From: Lepidurus packardi
Lineage: Eukaryota; Arthropoda; Branchiopoda; Notostraca; Triopsidae
Direction of reading: 5' to 3'
Length of the DNA: 64,000 bases
NCBI GenBank assembly: GCA_023053545.1
Contig: JAKZAN010000078.1
Coordinates: 83,834-147,833, forward strand
A program made the translations under genes and the position numbers. Below the pieces are notes generated by a model that made no database searches, was not told the origin of the DNA, and worked only from the letters and a program-made list of their open reading frames with translations. This document shows positions 18,051 to 28,859 of the stretch, piece by piece. Each line of letters starts with the position of its first letter. Positions within the stretch are counted from its first letter, which is position 1.

Positions 18051-18160
18051 CTTATTTATGCTTGAATTTTATTGGTTTGTATGGCGCATTTCAAAATTAT
18101 GTAAAAACAGTGGGATTATGCGCGCTACAAAATGCTGAAAGTGCCAAAAAACCCGATTAT

Positions 18161-18230
18161 TAGCCCCGATTGCAGCGGTATCCTTTTTTTGAGTTTACGA
18201 AAAAAAAGATATAGCGAAAAGCGGGAGGGA
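18161..18230 (-). repeat. Dispersed intergenic repeat, copy C
   Basis: Main content of the roughly 300-base gap between carA and rplQ, together with the carA promoter and the rplQ terminator. On the plus strand it reads TAGCCCCGATTGCAGCGG, TATCC, a hairpin of T7 and A8, then GATATAGCGAAAAGCGGGA: the same blocks as copy A in the same orientation. Confidence 0.75.
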
Positions 18231-18258
18231 AATTGAGGGCATTGGAATCTTCTGCTTC

Positions 18259-18292
18259 AAAAAAAAGGGATAAACTAAAAAGCTTATCCCTT
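18259..18292 (-). terminator. Rho-independent terminator of the ribosomal operon
   Basis: Stem AAGGGATAA/TTATCCCTT (18265-18273 with 18284-18292, loop of 10) followed on the minus strand by a run of eight T. It lies 28 bases after the rplQ stop and closes the long minus-strand ribosomal unit. Confidence 0.88.
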
Positions 18293-18319
18293 GATTTTAT
18301 ATTGAATGCGGTTGAATCA

Positions 18320-18844
18320 TTATTCAGCTGCATCCGATTTTGGCTCTTCCACAACAGGTGCATCTGCAACTGGCGTTTCAACAGCTGGCGTTTCAGCAAC
18401 TGGTGCAGTAGCTTCCGCTGCTTTACCTTTACCACCACGACGGCTTTTAGCTTTTTTAACTTCTTTTTTACCACCGTTGTAAAGTTCGTTGAAATCTACT
18501 AGTTCGATCATTGCCATATCAGCATTATCTCCAAGACGATTTCCAACTTTGATGATTCTGGTGTATCCACCTGGGCGGTCACCAACTTTTGCTGCAACGT
18601 CTCTGAAAAGGTCAGTTACTGCATATTTGCTACGTAGGTAAGCAAAAACGATACGACGATTGTGTGTAGTATCTTCTTTTGACTTTGTGATTAAAGGCTC
18701 AACGAATTGTTTAAGCGCTTTAGCTTTAGCAACAGTTGTGTTGATGCGCTTGTGCTCGATTAGAGAGCAAGCCATGTTTGCCAACATAGATTTTCTATGT
18801 GCGGTCTGTCTGCTTAGGTGATTGAATTTTTTTCCGTGTCTCAT
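18320..18844 (-). CDS. rplQ: 50S ribosomal protein L17 with acidic tail
   Basis: The first 120 or so residues are standard L17 ([20 protein letters not shown], then [19 protein letters not shown], and [33 protein letters not shown]), placed near the peptide exit site on the 23S rRNA. Total length is 174, longer than the 116-127 residues of the E. coli type. The extra tail begins with a basic stretch ([18 protein letters not shown]) and ends in an Ala/Pro/Val/Glu-rich low-complexity segment, as is usual in Bacteroidota. Last gene of the unit. Confidence 0.96.
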   Translation of the reverse strand: MRHGKKFNHLSRQTAHRKSMLANMACSLIEHKRINTTVAKAKALKQFVEPLITKSKEDTTHNRRIVFAYLRSKYAVTDLFRDVAAKVGDRPGGYTRIIKVGNRLGDNADMAMIELVDFNELYNGGKKEVKKAKSRRGGKGKAAEATAPVAETPAVETPVADAPVVEEPKSDAAE

Positions 18845-18877
18845 TACTGTATAAATTTAAACCCGTGAGGATCTAGA

Positions 18878-19870
18878 TTACTCTTTATCTAATTTGTATT
18901 TTGCTAAATCCATCCCGAAAGTTAAATTCTTCACTGCAACAAGTTCGTCAAGTTCAGTTAAGGATTTCTTTCCGAAGTTGCGGAATTTCATCAAGTCATT
19001 TTTGTTGAATGACACCAAGTCGCCAAGTGTGTCTACTTCAGCTGCTTTCAAGCAATTTAATGCTCTAACAGACAGATCCATATCGACTAATTTGGTTTTT
19101 AGTAATTGGCGCATGTGCAACGACTCTTCATCGTAAGATTCAGTTTGTGCAATTTCGTCTGCTTCAAGAGTTATTCTTTCGTCAGAGAAAAGCATGAAGT
19201 GGTGAATCAAAGTTTTAGCGGCTTCAGTCAAAGCATCTTTCGGATTTATTGAGCCATCAGTTTTGATTTCAAAAACTAATTTTTCGTAGTCCGTTTTTTG
19301 CTCAACACGGAAGTTTTCTATTGAATACTTAACGTTCTTTACGGGTGTAAAGATAGAGTCAGTAAAGATTGTTCCGATTGCTGCGTTTTGCTTTTTATTT
19401 TCTTCAGCTGGTACATAACCTCTACCTTTTTCGATCGTTAGTTCAAGGTTAAGATTTATTTTGCTGTCAAGATTACAGATTACAAGTTCTGGGTTCAGTA
19501 CTTGAAAACCTGAAATATATTTTTGAAAATCACCTGCAGTAAGCTGGTCTTTTCCTGAAAATGAAATAGTAACAGCTTCATTGTCCACATCTTCGATCTG
19601 GCGTTTGAAACGTACTTGTTTCAGATTAAGGATAATCTCAGTTACGTCTTCAACAACACCTGAAATAGTAGAAAACTCGTGGTCCACACCTTCGATGCGT
19701 ACAGATGTGATTGCATAACCTTCTAAAGCGGAAAGCAAAACTCTCCTAAGTGCGTTCCCGACAGTTAATCCGTATCCTGGTTCTAAAGGCCTGAATTCAA
19801 ATTTGCCTTCAAAATCGGTAGAATCGATCATGATAACCTTATCGGGTTTTTGAAAATTAAATATTGCCAT
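18878..19870 (-). CDS. rpoA: RNA polymerase subunit alpha
   Basis: A 330-residue subunit. The N-terminal dimerisation domain (about 1-230) has [42 protein letters not shown]. The C-terminal domain (about 260-330) has the helix-hairpin-helix DNA-contact region [19 protein letters not shown] and [13 protein letters not shown]. Both domains and the linker are complete. It lies between rpsD and rplQ, as in the alpha operon of most bacteria. Confidence 0.97.
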   Translation of the reverse strand: MAIFNFQKPDKVIMIDSTDFEGKFEFRPLEPGYGLTVGNALRRVLLSALEGYAITSVRIEGVDHEFSTISGVVEDVTEIILNLKQVRFKRQIEDVDNEAVTISFSGKDQLTAGDFQKYISGFQVLNPELVICNLDSKINLNLELTIEKGRGYVPAEENKKQNAAIGTIFTDSIFTPVKNVKYSIENFRVEQKTDYEKLVFEIKTDGSINPKDALTEAAKTLIHHFMLFSDERITLEADEIAQTESYDEESLHMRQLLKTKLVDMDLSVRALNCLKAAEVDTLGDLVSFNKNDLMKFRNFGKKSLTELDELVAVKNLTFGMDLAKYKLDKE

Positions 19871-19892
19871 AGGTTTCGACTAAAGTCAGTTA

Positions 19893-20498
19893 TTATTTGT
19901 TGTACAATTCGACGATTAGCTGCTCCTTAATATTTTCAGGAATTTGCAGTCTTGCTGGTACAGAAACGTAAGTACCTTCTTTAGTATCGTTGTTCCATGT
20001 AATCCACTCATAAACGTGAGATGCATTTGCAAGTGAACGTTCGATAGCTTCAACAGATTTAGATTTTTCACGAACTGCTACTTTATCACCTGGCTTCAAG
20101 TGGTATGAAGGAATATTTACTACTTCTCCGTTAACAGTAATGTGTCGGTGAGAAACGATTTGACGCGCTCCTCTTCTTGAAGGTGCAATACCCATTCTGA
20201 AAACTACATTATCAAGACGTGCTTCGCAAAGTTGCAAAAGGATTTCCCCTGTTACACCTTTTGAGGCAGCAGCCTTTTCAAAAAGGTTTCTAAATTGTTT
20301 TTCAAGAATTCCGTACGAATATTTCGCTTTTTGCTTTTCCATCAACTGGACAGCATATTCGGATTTTTTACCTCTTTTTTTAGACAAACCATGTTGCCCA
20401 GGTGGGTAATTTCTTTTTTCGAAAGATTTGTCATCTCCGAAGATCGCCTCGCCAAATTTACGAGCGATTCTAGTTTTTGGACCAGTATATCTTGCCAT
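19893..20498 (-). CDS. rpsD: 30S ribosomal protein S4
   Basis: A 201-residue primary 16S rRNA-binding protein. [17 protein letters not shown] opens it; the S4 RNA-binding domain (about residues 93-155) carries [39 protein letters not shown]. It has no zinc-finger cysteines at the N terminus, so it is the zinc-free form. S4 represses the alpha operon in E. coli; whether that holds here is unknown. Confidence 0.97.
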   Translation of the reverse strand: MARYTGPKTRIARKFGEAIFGDDKSFEKRNYPPGQHGLSKKRGKKSEYAVQLMEKQKAKYSYGILEKQFRNLFEKAAASKGVTGEILLQLCEARLDNVVFRMGIAPSRRGARQIVSHRHITVNGEVVNIPSYHLKPGDKVAVREKSKSVEAIERSLANASHVYEWITWNNDTKEGTYVSVPARLQIPENIKEQLIVELYNK

Positions 20499-20589
20499 TT
20501 CTAAATTTTATTGGGTCAGAGATTATGAATTCAGGTCTAAATCCTTCGATAATCTAAATCTGTCCCGGGTTATACTCTATGAAAAAAAA

Positions 20590-20973
20590 TTAAACTCTAC
20601 GTCTTTTTGGAGGACGACATCCATTGTGTGGCATTGGTGTTACGTCGATAATCTCAGTAACTTCAATTCCGCCATTATGCAAAGAACGGATTGCAGACTC
20701 ACGTCCGTTTCCTGGTCCTTTAACATAAACTTTCACTTTTTTCAGTCCTGCTTCCAATGCTACTTTACTAGCATCTTCTGCTGCCATTTGAGCTGCATAT
20801 GGAGTGTTCTTTTTAGAACCTCTAAAGCCCATTTTTCCAGCTGAAGACCAAGATACTACTTCACCTTTTTTGTTGGTAAGTGATATGATGATGTTGTTGA
20901 AAGTTGCACTAATATGAGCTTCGCCTGTTGATTCAACGATAACTTTACGTTTTTTTGCTGTTGCTTTAGCCAT
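20590..20973 (-). CDS. rpsK: 30S ribosomal protein S11
   Basis: A 127-residue protein of the 30S platform. [40 protein letters not shown] and [17 protein letters not shown], then [17 protein letters not shown] at the C terminus, are textbook S11. It follows rpsM by 8 bases and is separated from rpsD by a gap of about 90 bases in which I see no gene. Confidence 0.97.
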   Translation of the reverse strand: MAKATAKKRKVIVESTGEAHISATFNNIIISLTNKKGEVVSWSSAGKMGFRGSKKNTPYAAQMAAEDASKVALEAGLKKVKVYVKGPGNGRESAIRSLHNGGIEVTEIIDVTPMPHNGCRPPKRRRV

Positions 20974-20981
20974 ACTACTTA

Positions 20982-21356
20982 TTATTTAGTTGCTTTTTTC
21001 TTGTTAGCAACAGTTTTTCTTTTACCTTTTCTAGTTCTAGAGTTATTCTTAGTTCTTTGTCCTCTTAAAGGAAGACCAGATCTATGACGAATTCCTCTGT
21101 AGCATCCGATGTCCATTAAACGTTTGATGTTTAATGAAACTTCTGAACGCAATTCACCTTCAATTTTAAAATATGACACAGCTTCACGAATTGCTCCGAT
21201 CTCGTCGTCATTCCAATCTTGAACTTTAGTATCTTGGCTAACTTGAGCTTTTTCTAAAATCTCAATTGCACGACTTCTACCAATTCCGAAGATGTAGGTT
21301 AAAGCGATAACTCCTCTTTTGTTTTTTGGGATGTCTACCCCTGCTATTCTTGCCAT
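20982..21356 (-). CDS. rpsM: 30S ribosomal protein S13
   Basis: A 124-residue head protein of the 30S subunit that contacts tRNA and the 50S subunit. [30 protein letters not shown] is the N-terminal signature, and [31 protein letters not shown] is the basic tail that reaches the P-site tRNA. It is 2 bases after rpmJ. Confidence 0.97.
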   Translation of the reverse strand: MARIAGVDIPKNKRGVIALTYIFGIGRSRAIEILEKAQVSQDTKVQDWNDDEIGAIREAVSYFKIEGELRSEVSLNIKRLMDIGCYRGIRHRSGLPLRGQRTKNNSRTRKGKRKTVANKKKATK

Positions 21357-21358
21357 AA

Positions 21359-21475
21359 TTATCCTTGTCTTTGTTTAAATCTAGGATTCTTTTTGTTGAT
21401 TACATACAACCTGCCTTTTCTGCGAACGATCACGCATTCGGCACTTCTTTTTTTAACTGATGCTCTTACTTTCAT
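21359..21475 (-). CDS. rpmJ: 50S ribosomal protein L36
   Basis: A 38-codon gene lying between infA and rpsM. The product begins [20 protein letters not shown] and ends NPRFKQRQG. The usual Cys4/His zinc ligands are mostly lost: one Cys (Cys14) remains, so this is the zinc-independent C-minus form found in many Bacteroidota. Position and sequence leave little doubt. Confidence 0.95.
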   Translation of the reverse strand: MKVRASVKKRSAECVIVRRKGRLYVINKKNPRFKQRQG

Positions 21476-21487
21476 TTTTGAATATCT

Positions 21488-21703
21488 TTAATATCTATAA
21501 GTAATTCTTGCTTTTGACAAATCGTAAGGGCTCATTTCTAGTTTTACTTTATCACCAGGTAATAACTTGATGTAGTGCATGCGCATCTTTCCAGAAATGT
21601 GTGCGATTACAATATGTCCATTTTCCAACTCTACACGGAACATCGCGTTTGATAACGCTTCGATGATGCTGCCGTCTTGTTCTATTGCTGATTGTTTTGC
21701 CAT
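21488..21703 (-). CDS. infA: Translation initiation factor IF-1
   Basis: A 71-residue single OB-fold protein that blocks the A site during initiation. [41 protein letters not shown] and [22 protein letters not shown] are the full family pattern. It lies between secY and rpmJ with gaps of 5 and 12 bases. Confidence 0.97.
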   Translation of the reverse strand: MAKQSAIEQDGSIIEALSNAMFRVELENGHIVIAHISGKMRMHYIKLLPGDKVKLEMSPYDLSKARITYRY

Positions 21704-21708
21704 AAAAA

Positions 21709-23055
21709 TTAAGCTACTGCTTTTCTATTTTTTCCGGTTTTCATCAATCCATCATAATGCTTATTAAGCAAGTATGAATTTATTTGCTGGATGGTATCGA
21801 TAGCAACACCAACCATGATTATCAAGGAAGTTCCTCCGTAGAACATTGCCCATGACTGCTGCACACTCATTACGTTCACCACGATCGCAGGGAACACTGC
21901 AATAAGGGCTAAGAAAAGTGCACCAGGAAATGTTATAAGTGACATAATCTTATCTAGAAGATCAGATGTTTCCACACCAGGCTTTGTACCTGGAATAAAT
22001 CCACCACTTCTTTTAAGATCATCAGCCATCTTGTTGGTTGGAACTGTGATAGCAGTATAAAAATAGGTAAATACTATAATTAACGTGGCAAACACAAAAT
22101 TATACCAAAAACCAAAAATATTACTGAAAGTACCCGCAATAGATTGCGAAGCTTCCGAATTTGATAATCCTGCCAAAGCGGCCGGAATAAACATAATTGC
22201 TTGTGCAAAGATGATAGGCATAACTCCTGCAGCGTTTAGCTTCAATGGAATCCACTGTCTATTACCTCCAGCTAGATCTTGTTCAAAATCTCCAGAAACT
22301 GTACGACGTGCGTACTGAACAGGAATCTTGCGAACTGCCATCACTAATAATACACATGCAATAATTATAAGCAACCAAACAATGATCTCTACCACTAAAA
22401 GCATAGGACCTCCGTTATTATTGGTTACTCTCGTCGTAAACTCTTGAATAAAGGCTTGAGGAAGTCTTGCAAGAATACCAACCATAATCAAAAGCGAAAT
22501 ACCGTTACCGATCCCTTTATCTGTAATTTTTTCCCCTAGCCACATAGCCAAAATAGTACCAGTAACTAGAATTAAAACAGATGAAAATAGGAAAGCAAAA
22601 GAATCAAACCCAAGCAGGAATGCGTTCTGTGGTAGCGTTCTGTATAGATTATAGATGTAACTAGGTCCCTGAATTAGGGTAATACCGATTGTTAACCAAC
22701 GGGTAATCTGATTAATCTTTTTTCTACCACTTTCTCCTTCTTTCTGTAGTTTTTGCAAATAAGGAATTGCTATCCCCATAAGTTGCACTACGATCGAAGC
22801 AGAAATGTACGGCATGATTCCAAGCGCAAAAACTGATGCTTTAGAAAACGATCCACCAGTAAACATATCCAGAATTGAACCAATTCCGCTTTTTGTTTGA
22901 CCGGCGAGGCCGCCTAATTGTGAAGCATCAATACCTGGCAATGTTACGTGCGCACCAAAACGATAAACTATCAATAAACCTAAAGTTAATAGGATTCTGT
23001 TTTTTAGTTCTTCGATTTTCCAGACATTGGTTAATCCTTCAAAAAATTTCTTCAT
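21709..23055 (-). CDS. secY: Protein translocase subunit SecY
   Basis: A 448-residue ten-helix membrane protein, the channel of the Sec translocon. [24 protein letters not shown] near the N terminus, the plug region and [14 protein letters not shown] near residue 80, [12 protein letters not shown] near 185 and QYARRTVSG before residue 260 are all conserved. SecE and SecG are not in the window. It follows rplO by 13 bases in the spc section of the operon. Confidence 0.97.
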   Translation of the reverse strand: MKKFFEGLTNVWKIEELKNRILLTLGLLIVYRFGAHVTLPGIDASQLGGLAGQTKSGIGSILDMFTGGSFSKASVFALGIMPYISASIVVQLMGIAIPYLQKLQKEGESGRKKINQITRWLTIGITLIQGPSYIYNLYRTLPQNAFLLGFDSFAFLFSSVLILVTGTILAMWLGEKITDKGIGNGISLLIMVGILARLPQAFIQEFTTRVTNNNGGPMLLVVEIIVWLLIIIACVLLVMAVRKIPVQYARRTVSGDFEQDLAGGNRQWIPLKLNAAGVMPIIFAQAIMFIPAALAGLSNSEASQSIAGTFSNIFGFWYNFVFATLIIVFTYFYTAITVPTNKMADDLKRSGGFIPGTKPGVETSDLLDKIMSLITFPGALFLALIAVFPAIVVNVMSVQQSWAMFYGGTSLIIMVGVAIDTIQQINSYLLNKHYDGLMKTGKNRKAVA

Positions 23056-23068
23056 CGTACCTTAAGAA

Positions 23069-23521
23069 TTATAAAGTTACAGCTTCACCACCAGCAGCTT
23101 CAATAGCAGCTTTAGCAGTAGCAGTAAATTTGTGAGCGGTTACCTTTAATTTAGCTTTAAGCTCACCACGACCTAAAATCTTTACGATTTCATTTTTAGT
23201 CGCCAAACGGTTTGCTACAAATACACTCATGTCGACTGTATCTGTAATAACGCCATTATCTACAAGAGCTTGAATTGTATCAAGATTAACGCCTTCGTAT
23301 TCTTTACGATTGATGTTTGTAAAACCAAACTTAGGTACACGTCTTTGAAGAGGCATTTGTCCACCTTCAAAACCAATCTTTTTAGAATAACCTGAACGGG
23401 ATTTAGCTCCTTTGTGTCCTCTTGCGGAAGTACCACCTTTTCCGGAACCTTCTCCACGTCCTAATCTCTTATTTTGATTGTGCGTAGAACCTTCAGCTGG
23501 CTGTAAGTTACTTAAATTCAT
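23069..23521 (-). CDS. rplO: 50S ribosomal protein L15
   Basis: 150 residues from the ATG at 23521; an in-frame GTG one codon earlier is possible but less likely. MNLSNLQPAEGSTHNQNKRLGRGEGSGKGGTSARGHKGAKSRSG is the glycine- and arginine-rich L15 start, and RVPKFGF with a terminal AIEAAGG follows. An early 50S assembly protein near the 23S rRNA core. Confidence 0.96.
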   Translation of the reverse strand: MNLSNLQPAEGSTHNQNKRLGRGEGSGKGGTSARGHKGAKSRSGYSKKIGFEGGQMPLQRRVPKFGFTNINRKEYEGVNLDTIQALVDNGVITDTVDMSVFVANRLATKNEIVKILGRGELKAKLKVTAHKFTATAKAAIEAAGGEAVTL

Positions 23522-23533
23522 CACTATAATTTG

Positions 23534-23716
23534 TTATTTGGCTTCCTCAACGGAAACCAAGTGTTTAACTTTGTTTATCATCCCAAGGATTGCAGGATTT
23601 GACTCGTGCACTACAACTTGACCCATCTTTCTTAGACCTAAAGCCTCGAGACCTCTTTTCTGGGTTAGCGGGCAATTGATTTTGCTTCTAACTTGTTTTA
23701 CTAATAACTTAGCCAT
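23534..23716 (-). CDS. rpmD: 50S ribosomal protein L30
   Basis: A 60-residue protein with [51 protein letters not shown], complete L30 of bacterial length. Present between rpsE and rplO as expected. Confidence 0.96.
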   Translation of the reverse strand: MAKLLVKQVRSKINCPLTQKRGLEALGLRKMGQVVVHESNPAILGMINKVKHLVSVEEAK

Positions 23717-23728
23717 AATTTCCCTGAA

Positions 23729-24253
23729 TTAACCTTTAAAAACTTTCTCTAAAGACACACCTCTTTGTTTAGCAATTGTATATGCACTTCTCATTTGAAG
23801 TAATGCATCAAAAGTTGCTTTAACAACGTTGTGTGGATTTGATGATCCTTGTGATTTTGAAAGTACATCATGAACACCAACTGATTCAAGCACTGAACGA
23901 ACAGCACCACCAGCGATAACTCCTGTACCATGAGAAGCTGGCATCAAGAAAACTCTTGCACCACCAAATTTCCCTTTTTGTTCGTGCGGCACTGATTGAC
24001 CACTTAGAGGAATCTTAACTAGATTTTTCTTAGCATCTTCCACCGCTTTAGCGATTGCTTCAGAAACATCTTTAGACTTCCCTAAACCGTGACCAACTAC
24101 ACCGTTCTCGTCCCCTACAACTACAATAGCAGAAAAGCCGAAAGCTCTACCACCTTTTGTAACTTTAGTCACACGATTTACACTTACCAAACGATCTTTA
24201 AGCTCAAGACCACTTGGTTTTACTATTTCTACGTTTTTGTATTTATGATACAT
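23729..24253 (-). CDS. rpsE: 30S ribosomal protein S5
   Basis: A 174-residue protein at the mRNA entry side, important for decoding accuracy. [46 protein letters not shown] is the N-terminal dsRNA-binding domain; the C-terminal S5 fold has [47 protein letters not shown]. Intact. Confidence 0.97.
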   Translation of the reverse strand: MYHKYKNVEIVKPSGLELKDRLVSVNRVTKVTKGGRAFGFSAIVVVGDENGVVGHGLGKSKDVSEAIAKAVEDAKKNLVKIPLSGQSVPHEQKGKFGGARVFLMPASHGTGVIAGGAVRSVLESVGVHDVLSKSQGSSNPHNVVKATFDALLQMRSAYTIAKQRGVSLEKVFKG

Positions 24254-24259
24254 AATATC

Positions 24260-24613
24260 TTAGAATTTAAGTCCGGCTGCTCTTGCGCCTTCCGCTAGTG
24301 ATTGAATACGACCGTGGTATAAATATCCACCTCTATCGAAAGTAACGTTCTCAATTCCAGATTTAGTTGCTTTTTCTGCGATTAGTTTCCCAACTGCAGA
24401 TGCAATTTCAACACTTGTTCCTTTTGAACCTACTTCTTTTTCTCTTGAAGATGCAGCCAACAAAGTTACTCCGTTCACATCATCAATTAGTTGTGCGTAG
24501 ATTTCTTTGTTACTTCTAAATACAGAAAGTCTTGGTTTAGCAGCAGTACCGCTTACAATCTTTCTGATTCTGTACTTAATTCTCTGTCTTCTATCAGATT
24601 TACTTAATGACAT
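24260..24613 (-). CDS. rplR: 50S ribosomal protein L18
   Basis: A 117-residue 5S rRNA-binding protein. [35 protein letters not shown] and [28 protein letters not shown] are the family signature at both ends. Confidence 0.97.
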   Translation of the reverse strand: MSLSKSDRRQRIKYRIRKIVSGTAAKPRLSVFRSNKEIYAQLIDDVNGVTLLAASSREKEVGSKGTSVEIASAVGKLIAEKATKSGIENVTFDRGGYLYHGRIQSLAEGARAAGLKF

Positions 24614-24625
24614 AATCTTTTATTT

Positions 24626-25168
24626 TTAAGCTGATTTACCTGCTTTTCTTCTTAATACTTCTCCAACAAATTTCACACCTTTTCCTTTGTAAGGCTCAGG
24701 TTTCCTGAAATTTCTGATTTTAGCAGCTACTTGTCCAACAAGTTGCTTATCATATGAAGTTAACTTCACAATTGGATTCTTTCCTTTTTCTGAAATCGTT
24801 TCAACGATCACTTCTGAAGCAACCTCCAACACGATATTATGCGAAAATCCAAGAGCTAAATCAAGCTTCTGTCCTTGGTTTGATGCTCTATAACCAACAC
24901 CAACAAGTTCCAACTCTTTTGTCCAACCAGTTGCAACACCAACAATCATATTATTGATTAATGAGCGGTACAAACCGTGTTTTGCTCTTTGTTCTTTAAG
25001 ATCTGAAGATCTTTCAACCAACACTTGTCCATCAGCAACTGTAATTGTTACATCTGAATATTCCTGTTTAAGCTGACCTAATTTTCCTTTTACGGTAATG
25101 ATTCCTTCTGCAACATCTACTGTTACACCTGCTGGAATCGCCACTGGGTTTTTACCTATTCTTGACAT
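24626..25168 (-). CDS. rplF: 50S ribosomal protein L6
   Basis: A 180-residue two-domain protein near the factor-binding centre. MSRIGKNPVAIPAGVTVDV opens it, HGLYRSLINNMIVGVATGWTKELELVGVGYRA is central, and KIRNFRKPEPYKGKGVKFVGEVLRRKAGKSA is the conserved C-terminal L6 signature. Confidence 0.97.
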   Translation of the reverse strand: MSRIGKNPVAIPAGVTVDVAEGIITVKGKLGQLKQEYSDVTITVADGQVLVERSSDLKEQRAKHGLYRSLINNMIVGVATGWTKELELVGVGYRASNQGQKLDLALGFSHNIVLEVASEVIVETISEKGKNPIVKLTSYDKQLVGQVAAKIRNFRKPEPYKGKGVKFVGEVLRRKAGKSA

Positions 25169-25183
25169 CCTTAAGTCTTTTTA

Positions 25184-25582
25184 TTAGTATACGTAACAGA
25201 TTACTTCACCACCAACATTTGCTTGTTTAGCTTGCTTTCCAGTCATAAGACCTTTAGAAGTTGAAACAATAGCAATACCTAAACCGTTAAGGATTCTAGG
25301 GATTTCGGTAGAACCTGCATACTTACGTAAACCCGGTTTACTAATTCTTTGTAGATCTTTGATTACTGGCTCCTTAGTATCTTTGTCATACTTTAGTGCA
25401 ATTTTGATCGAACCTTGAACAGCGTTCTCCTCAAATTTGTAACTCAAGATATACCCTTGATCAAATAAGATCTTGGTAATTTCTTTTTTTAGATTTGAAG
25501 CAGGAATTTCCACTACTTTGTGGTTTGCTGCTACAGCGTTCCTGATTCTCGTCAGATAATCCGCAATTGGATCTGTATACAT
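25184..25582 (-). CDS. rpsH: 30S ribosomal protein S8
   Basis: A 132-residue primary 16S rRNA binder. [35 protein letters not shown] is the N-terminal domain and [32 protein letters not shown] the C-terminal signature. The gap to rpsN (64 bases) is longer than most in this unit and holds no gene. Confidence 0.97.
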   Translation of the reverse strand: MYTDPIADYLTRIRNAVAANHKVVEIPASNLKKEITKILFDQGYILSYKFEENAVQGSIKIALKYDKDTKEPVIKDLQRISKPGLRKYAGSTEIPRILNGLGIAIVSTSKGLMTGKQAKQANVGGEVICYVY

Positions 25583-25646
25583 AATTATTGATTTGCGGTT
25601 ATGGTTTTCGCACTACACGAACCTGTAACCAATTTATACTAATTTA

Positions 25647-25916
25647 TTACCAGCTGGCTTTCTTAACACCAGGGATTAAACCGCTATTAGCCATCTCACG
25701 GAATGTTACACGTGATAGACCAAATTGACGCATATAACCTCTAGGTCTTCCTGTTAATTTGCAACGATTGTGCATTCTAACTGGAGAAGCGTTTTTCGGT
25801 AATTTTTGCAAACCTACGAAATCTCCAGCTTCTATCAAAGCCTTTCTTTTCTCAGCATACTTTTCTACCGTTTTAGCTCTTTTCACCTCACGGGCTTTCA
25901 TTGATTCTTTAGCCAT
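25647..25916 (-). CDS. rpsN: 30S ribosomal protein S14 (zinc-free type)
   Basis: An 89-residue protein, the long C-minus version without the CxxC zinc motifs. [44 protein letters not shown] is the conserved C-terminal half. It starts 3 bases after the rplE stop. Confidence 0.97.
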   Translation of the reverse strand: MAKESMKAREVKRAKTVEKYAEKRKALIEAGDFVGLQKLPKNASPVRMHNRCKLTGRPRGYMRQFGLSRVTFREMANSGLIPGVKKASW

Positions 25917-25919
25917 GTC

Positions 25920-26471
25920 TTAATTCTTTTTAAAAGGTAAACCTAATTCAGCCAATAATGATTTTGCTTCTTTATCAGTCTGAGCACTAGTCACAAACGT
26001 GATGTCCATACCAGAAATTTTGTTCACTTTATCAATGTCAATTTCTGGAAAAATGATCTGCTCAAGAACCCCTAAGTTATAATTTCCGCGGCCATCAAAA
26101 CCTGTAGCTTTAATCCCACTAAAATCTCTAACTCGTGGCAAAGCTGAAGTAATCAACCTGTCCAAGAACTCATACATTCTGTCACCTCTTAAAGTAACTT
26201 TAGCACCAATCGGCATTCCTTTTCTCAATTTGAAAGACGCAACGTCTTTCTTAGAGATTGTAGAAACTGCTTTTTGACCAGTAATTTTTGTCAACTCATC
26301 AACCGCATAGTCAATAAGTTTTTTGTCGGATACAGCAGCACCAACACCACGGCTCAAAACGATTTTTTCAAGTTTTGGAACTTGCATTACGTTTTTGAAT
26401 CCGAACTCTTCTTTTAATGCAGGAACAACTCGGTTCCTGTATTCGTCTTTTAGTCTAGGTATATAAGCCAT
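25920..26471 (-). CDS. rplE: 50S ribosomal protein L5
   Basis: 183 residues from the ATG at 26471; the preceding in-frame GTG overlaps the rplX stop and is not needed. Contacts 5S rRNA and P-site t[49 protein letters not shown] and [20 protein letters not shown] are diagnostic. Confidence 0.97.
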   Translation of the reverse strand: MAYIPRLKDEYRNRVVPALKEEFGFKNVMQVPKLEKIVLSRGVGAAVSDKKLIDYAVDELTKITGQKAVSTISKKDVASFKLRKGMPIGAKVTLRGDRMYEFLDRLITSALPRVRDFSGIKATGFDGRGNYNLGVLEQIIFPEIDIDKVNKISGMDITFVTSAQTDKEAKSLLAELGLPFKKN

Positions 26472-26473
26472 CA

Positions 26474-26788
26474 CTATAGTACTTGATTAGATTTTTTTGA
26501 AAATCTCACTTTCTTATCTCCTTCTGTTCTGATCCCTACGCGAGTAGCCGATTTAGTTTTCGGGTCGATTAGAGACAAGTTAGAGATATGAATTGGAGCT
26601 TCTTTCTTCACGATTCCACCTTGAGGGTTTTTAGCACTAGGTTTCGTGTGTTTAGAAACCATGTTTACGCCTTCAACGATCGCTTTGTTTTTGTCGATGT
26701 AGACACGAGAAACTTTACCTTCTAAACCTTTATGGTCTCCGGCAATGACTCTTACTGTGTCACCTGATTTTATTTTTAGCTTTATCAT
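26474..26788 (-). CDS. rplX: 50S ribosomal protein L24
   Basis: A 104-residue assembly initiator with a KOW motif ([38 protein letters not shown]) and [28 protein letters not shown]. Complete. Confidence 0.97.
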   Translation of the reverse strand: MIKLKIKSGDTVRVIAGDHKGLEGKVSRVYIDKNKAIVEGVNMVSKHTKPSAKNPQGGIVKKEAPIHISNLSLIDPKTKSATRVGIRTEGDKKVRFSKKSNQVL

Positions 26789-26799
26789 CTGAAAAATAA

Positions 26800-27168
26800 T
26801 TAAAGCACTTCTGGTGCTAATGATACAATTTTCATGAATTGTCTTTCACGAAGTTCTCTTGCTACTGGACCAAAAACACGAGTTCCTCTCATTTCCCCTG
26901 CTGCATTCAAAAGAACACAAGCATTATCATCGAAACGGATATAAGAACCATCGGCTCTTCTTACTTCTTTTTTGGTACGTACAACCACTGCAGTCGAAAC
27001 CGCTCCTTTTTTAACGTTTCCGTTTGGAGCTGCATCTTTAATAGAAACTACAATTTTATCACCAACAGAGGCATACCTTCTTTTGGTACCTCCCAAAACG
27101 CGGATTGTTAAAACTTCCTTTGCTCCGGTGTTGTCTGCTACTTTTAGTCTTGATTCCTGTTGTACCAT
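26800..27168 (-). CDS. rplN: 50S ribosomal protein L14
   Basis: A 122-residue protein at the subunit interface. [27 protein letters not shown] opens it, and [29 protein letters not shown] is the C-terminal signature. Length exactly that of the E. coli type. Confidence 0.97.
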   Translation of the reverse strand: MVQQESRLKVADNTGAKEVLTIRVLGGTKRRYASVGDKIVVSIKDAAPNGNVKKGAVSTAVVVRTKKEVRRADGSYIRFDDNACVLLNAAGEMRGTRVFGPVARELRERQFMKIVSLAPEVL

Positions 27169-27170
27169 AA

Positions 27171-27431
27171 TTATTTAGCTCTTTCAATGATTTCAACTAA
27201 CCTCCAACATTTGGTTTTGCTTAAAGGACGCGTTTCGCTAATCCTTACAGTATCTCCAATATTACAGTCGTTTGTTTCGTCGTGCGCATGATACTTTTTA
27301 GTTTTCAATACGAACTTACCGTATAATGGGTGTTTTACTTTACGAACTTCAGCTACTACAATGGATTTATCCATTTTATCTGAAGTTACAACACCGATTC
27401 TTTCTTTTCTTAAATTTCTTTTTTCTTCCAT
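27171..27431 (-). CDS. rpsQ: 30S ribosomal protein S17
   Basis: An 86-residue OB-fold 16S rRNA binder: [34 protein letters not shown] and [27 protein letters not shown]. Confidence 0.97.
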   Translation of the reverse strand: MEEKRNLRKERIGVVTSDKMDKSIVVAEVRKVKHPLYGKFVLKTKKYHAHDETNDCNIGDTVRISETRPLSKTKCWRLVEIIERAK

Positions 27432-27443
27432 CTTTCAGCAGAA

Positions 27444-27635
27444 TTATTGTTGCTCTCTTTTGCTTAGTTCTGTAGCCAGTCTTGCAACTGTTCTTCTAAC
27501 CGCTCTAATTTGCAATGGGTTCTCGATTGGAGAAATTGCATGTGCCATTTTTAGATCTGTATAGGTCTTCTTAGTTTGCCTAAGTTTCTCTTGCAACTCA
27601 GCTGCAGAAAGATTTATTATTTCTGATTGTTTCAT
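27444..27635 (-). CDS. rpmC: 50S ribosomal protein L29
   Basis: A 63-residue two-helix protein at the exit tunnel: EIINLSAAELQEKLRQTKKTYTDLKMAHAIS and NPLQIRAVRRTVARLATEL are the standard pattern. Confidence 0.96.
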   Translation of the reverse strand: MKQSEIINLSAAELQEKLRQTKKTYTDLKMAHAISPIENPLQIRAVRRTVARLATELSKREQQ

Positions 27636-27648
27636 AATAGTATATTAA

Positions 27649-28074
27649 TTATGCTTCGAAATCTCTTGCAATGACGAATTTAGTTTTAACTGGTAGTTTC
27701 TGTGCTGCTAGACGCAATGCCTCTTTAGCAACTGATAATGGAACACCACCAACTTCAAACATAATTCTTCCTGGTTTAACAACGGCAGCCCAATATTCAA
27801 CGGCACCCTTACCTTTACCCATACGTACCTCAAGAGGCTTCTTAGTGATCGGCTTATCCGGGAATATTTTGATCCAAAGCTGACCTTCCCTTTTCATAAA
27901 ACGAGTAGCTGCAATACGCGCTGCTTCGATTTGTCGGGAAGTTAAAAACATTCCGTCTTCATGTACAGATTTGATTCCGAACATTCCGTTAGAAAGTTCA
28001 TGTCCTCTTTGGGCATTTCCTTTCATTCTACCTTTTTGTACCTTACGGTATTTAGTCCTTTTAGGCTGTAACAT
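27649..28074 (-). CDS. rplP: 50S ribosomal protein L16
   Basis: A 141-residue protein at the A-site tRNA elbow. [24 protein letters not shown] opens it; [36 protein letters not shown] is the conserved core. Complete. Confidence 0.97.
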   Translation of the reverse strand: MLQPKRTKYRKVQKGRMKGNAQRGHELSNGMFGIKSVHEDGMFLTSRQIEAARIAATRFMKREGQLWIKIFPDKPITKKPLEVRMGKGKGAVEYWAAVVKPGRIMFEVGGVPLSVAKEALRLAAQKLPVKTKFVIARDFEA

Positions 28075-28093
28075 TTTTCTTTAATTTAAATAA

Positions 28094-28858
28094 TTACTTT
28101 CTTTTTCGGGCTTCTGGTTTGCGATCCTTATTAAAAGGCTTTCTGTCTCCTCTTGGAGCATCACGCTTGTCTCTATCTCCACCGGCGCCAGACTGTTTTT
28201 TGTCCATGCCTACTAAAGGAGAAAGATCTCTCTTTCCATAAACCTCACCTTTCATGATCCACACTTTGATTCCCATTCTACCATAAGTAGTATGTGCCTC
28301 AGCAAGTGCATAATCAATATCGGCTCTGAAAGTTGACAAAGGAATCCTTCCTTCTTTGAAACCTTCCGAACGCGCCATCTCAGCACCGTTCAAACGACCA
28401 GAGATAAGCACTTTAATCCCTTCAGCATTCATACGCATTGAAGCTGCAATTGCCATTTTAATTGCTCTTCTGTATGAAATTCTGCTTTCGATCTGACGTG
28501 CAATACTTGTCGCAACTAGATAAGCATCTAATTCAGGTCTTTTGATTTCAAAGATGTTGATTTGAACTTCCTTGTCAGTGATTTTCTTAAGCTCTTCTTT
28601 CAACTTGTCTACCTCCTGGCCGCCTTTCCCGATAATGATACCTGGTCTTGCAGTGGTGATAGTAACGGTTACAAGTTTCAAAGTTCTCTCAATGATCACT
28701 TTTGATACACTAGCTTTTGATAAACGAGCATGGATATACTTTCTGATTTTGTGATCTTCGGCCAATTTATCACCGTAGTCATTACCACCATACCAGTTTG
28801 AATCCCATCCTCTGATGATACCAAGGCGATTTCCAATTGGATTTGTCTTCTGTCCCAT
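28094..28858 (-). CDS. rpsC: 30S ribosomal protein S3
   Basis: A 254-residue protein at the mRNA entry tunnel. It starts [24 protein letters not shown], has the KH domain with [21 protein letters not shown] near residue 75, and the C-terminal domain [47 protein letters not shown] basic, low-complexity tail of about 45 residues (rich in K, R, D) extends beyond the E. coli end, common in Bacteroidota. Confidence 0.97.
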   Translation of the reverse strand: MGQKTNPIGNRLGIIRGWDSNWYGGNDYGDKLAEDHKIRKYIHARLSKASVSKVIIERTLKLVTVTITTARPGIIIGKGGQEVDKLKEELKKITDKEVQINIFEIKRPELDAYLVATSIARQIESRISYRRAIKMAIAASMRMNAEGIKVLISGRLNGAEMARSEGFKEGRIPLSTFRADIDYALAEAHTTYGRMGIKVWIMKGEVYGKRDLSPLVGMDKKQSGAGGDRDKRDAPRGDRKPFNKDRKPEARKRK

Positions 28859-28859
28859 A

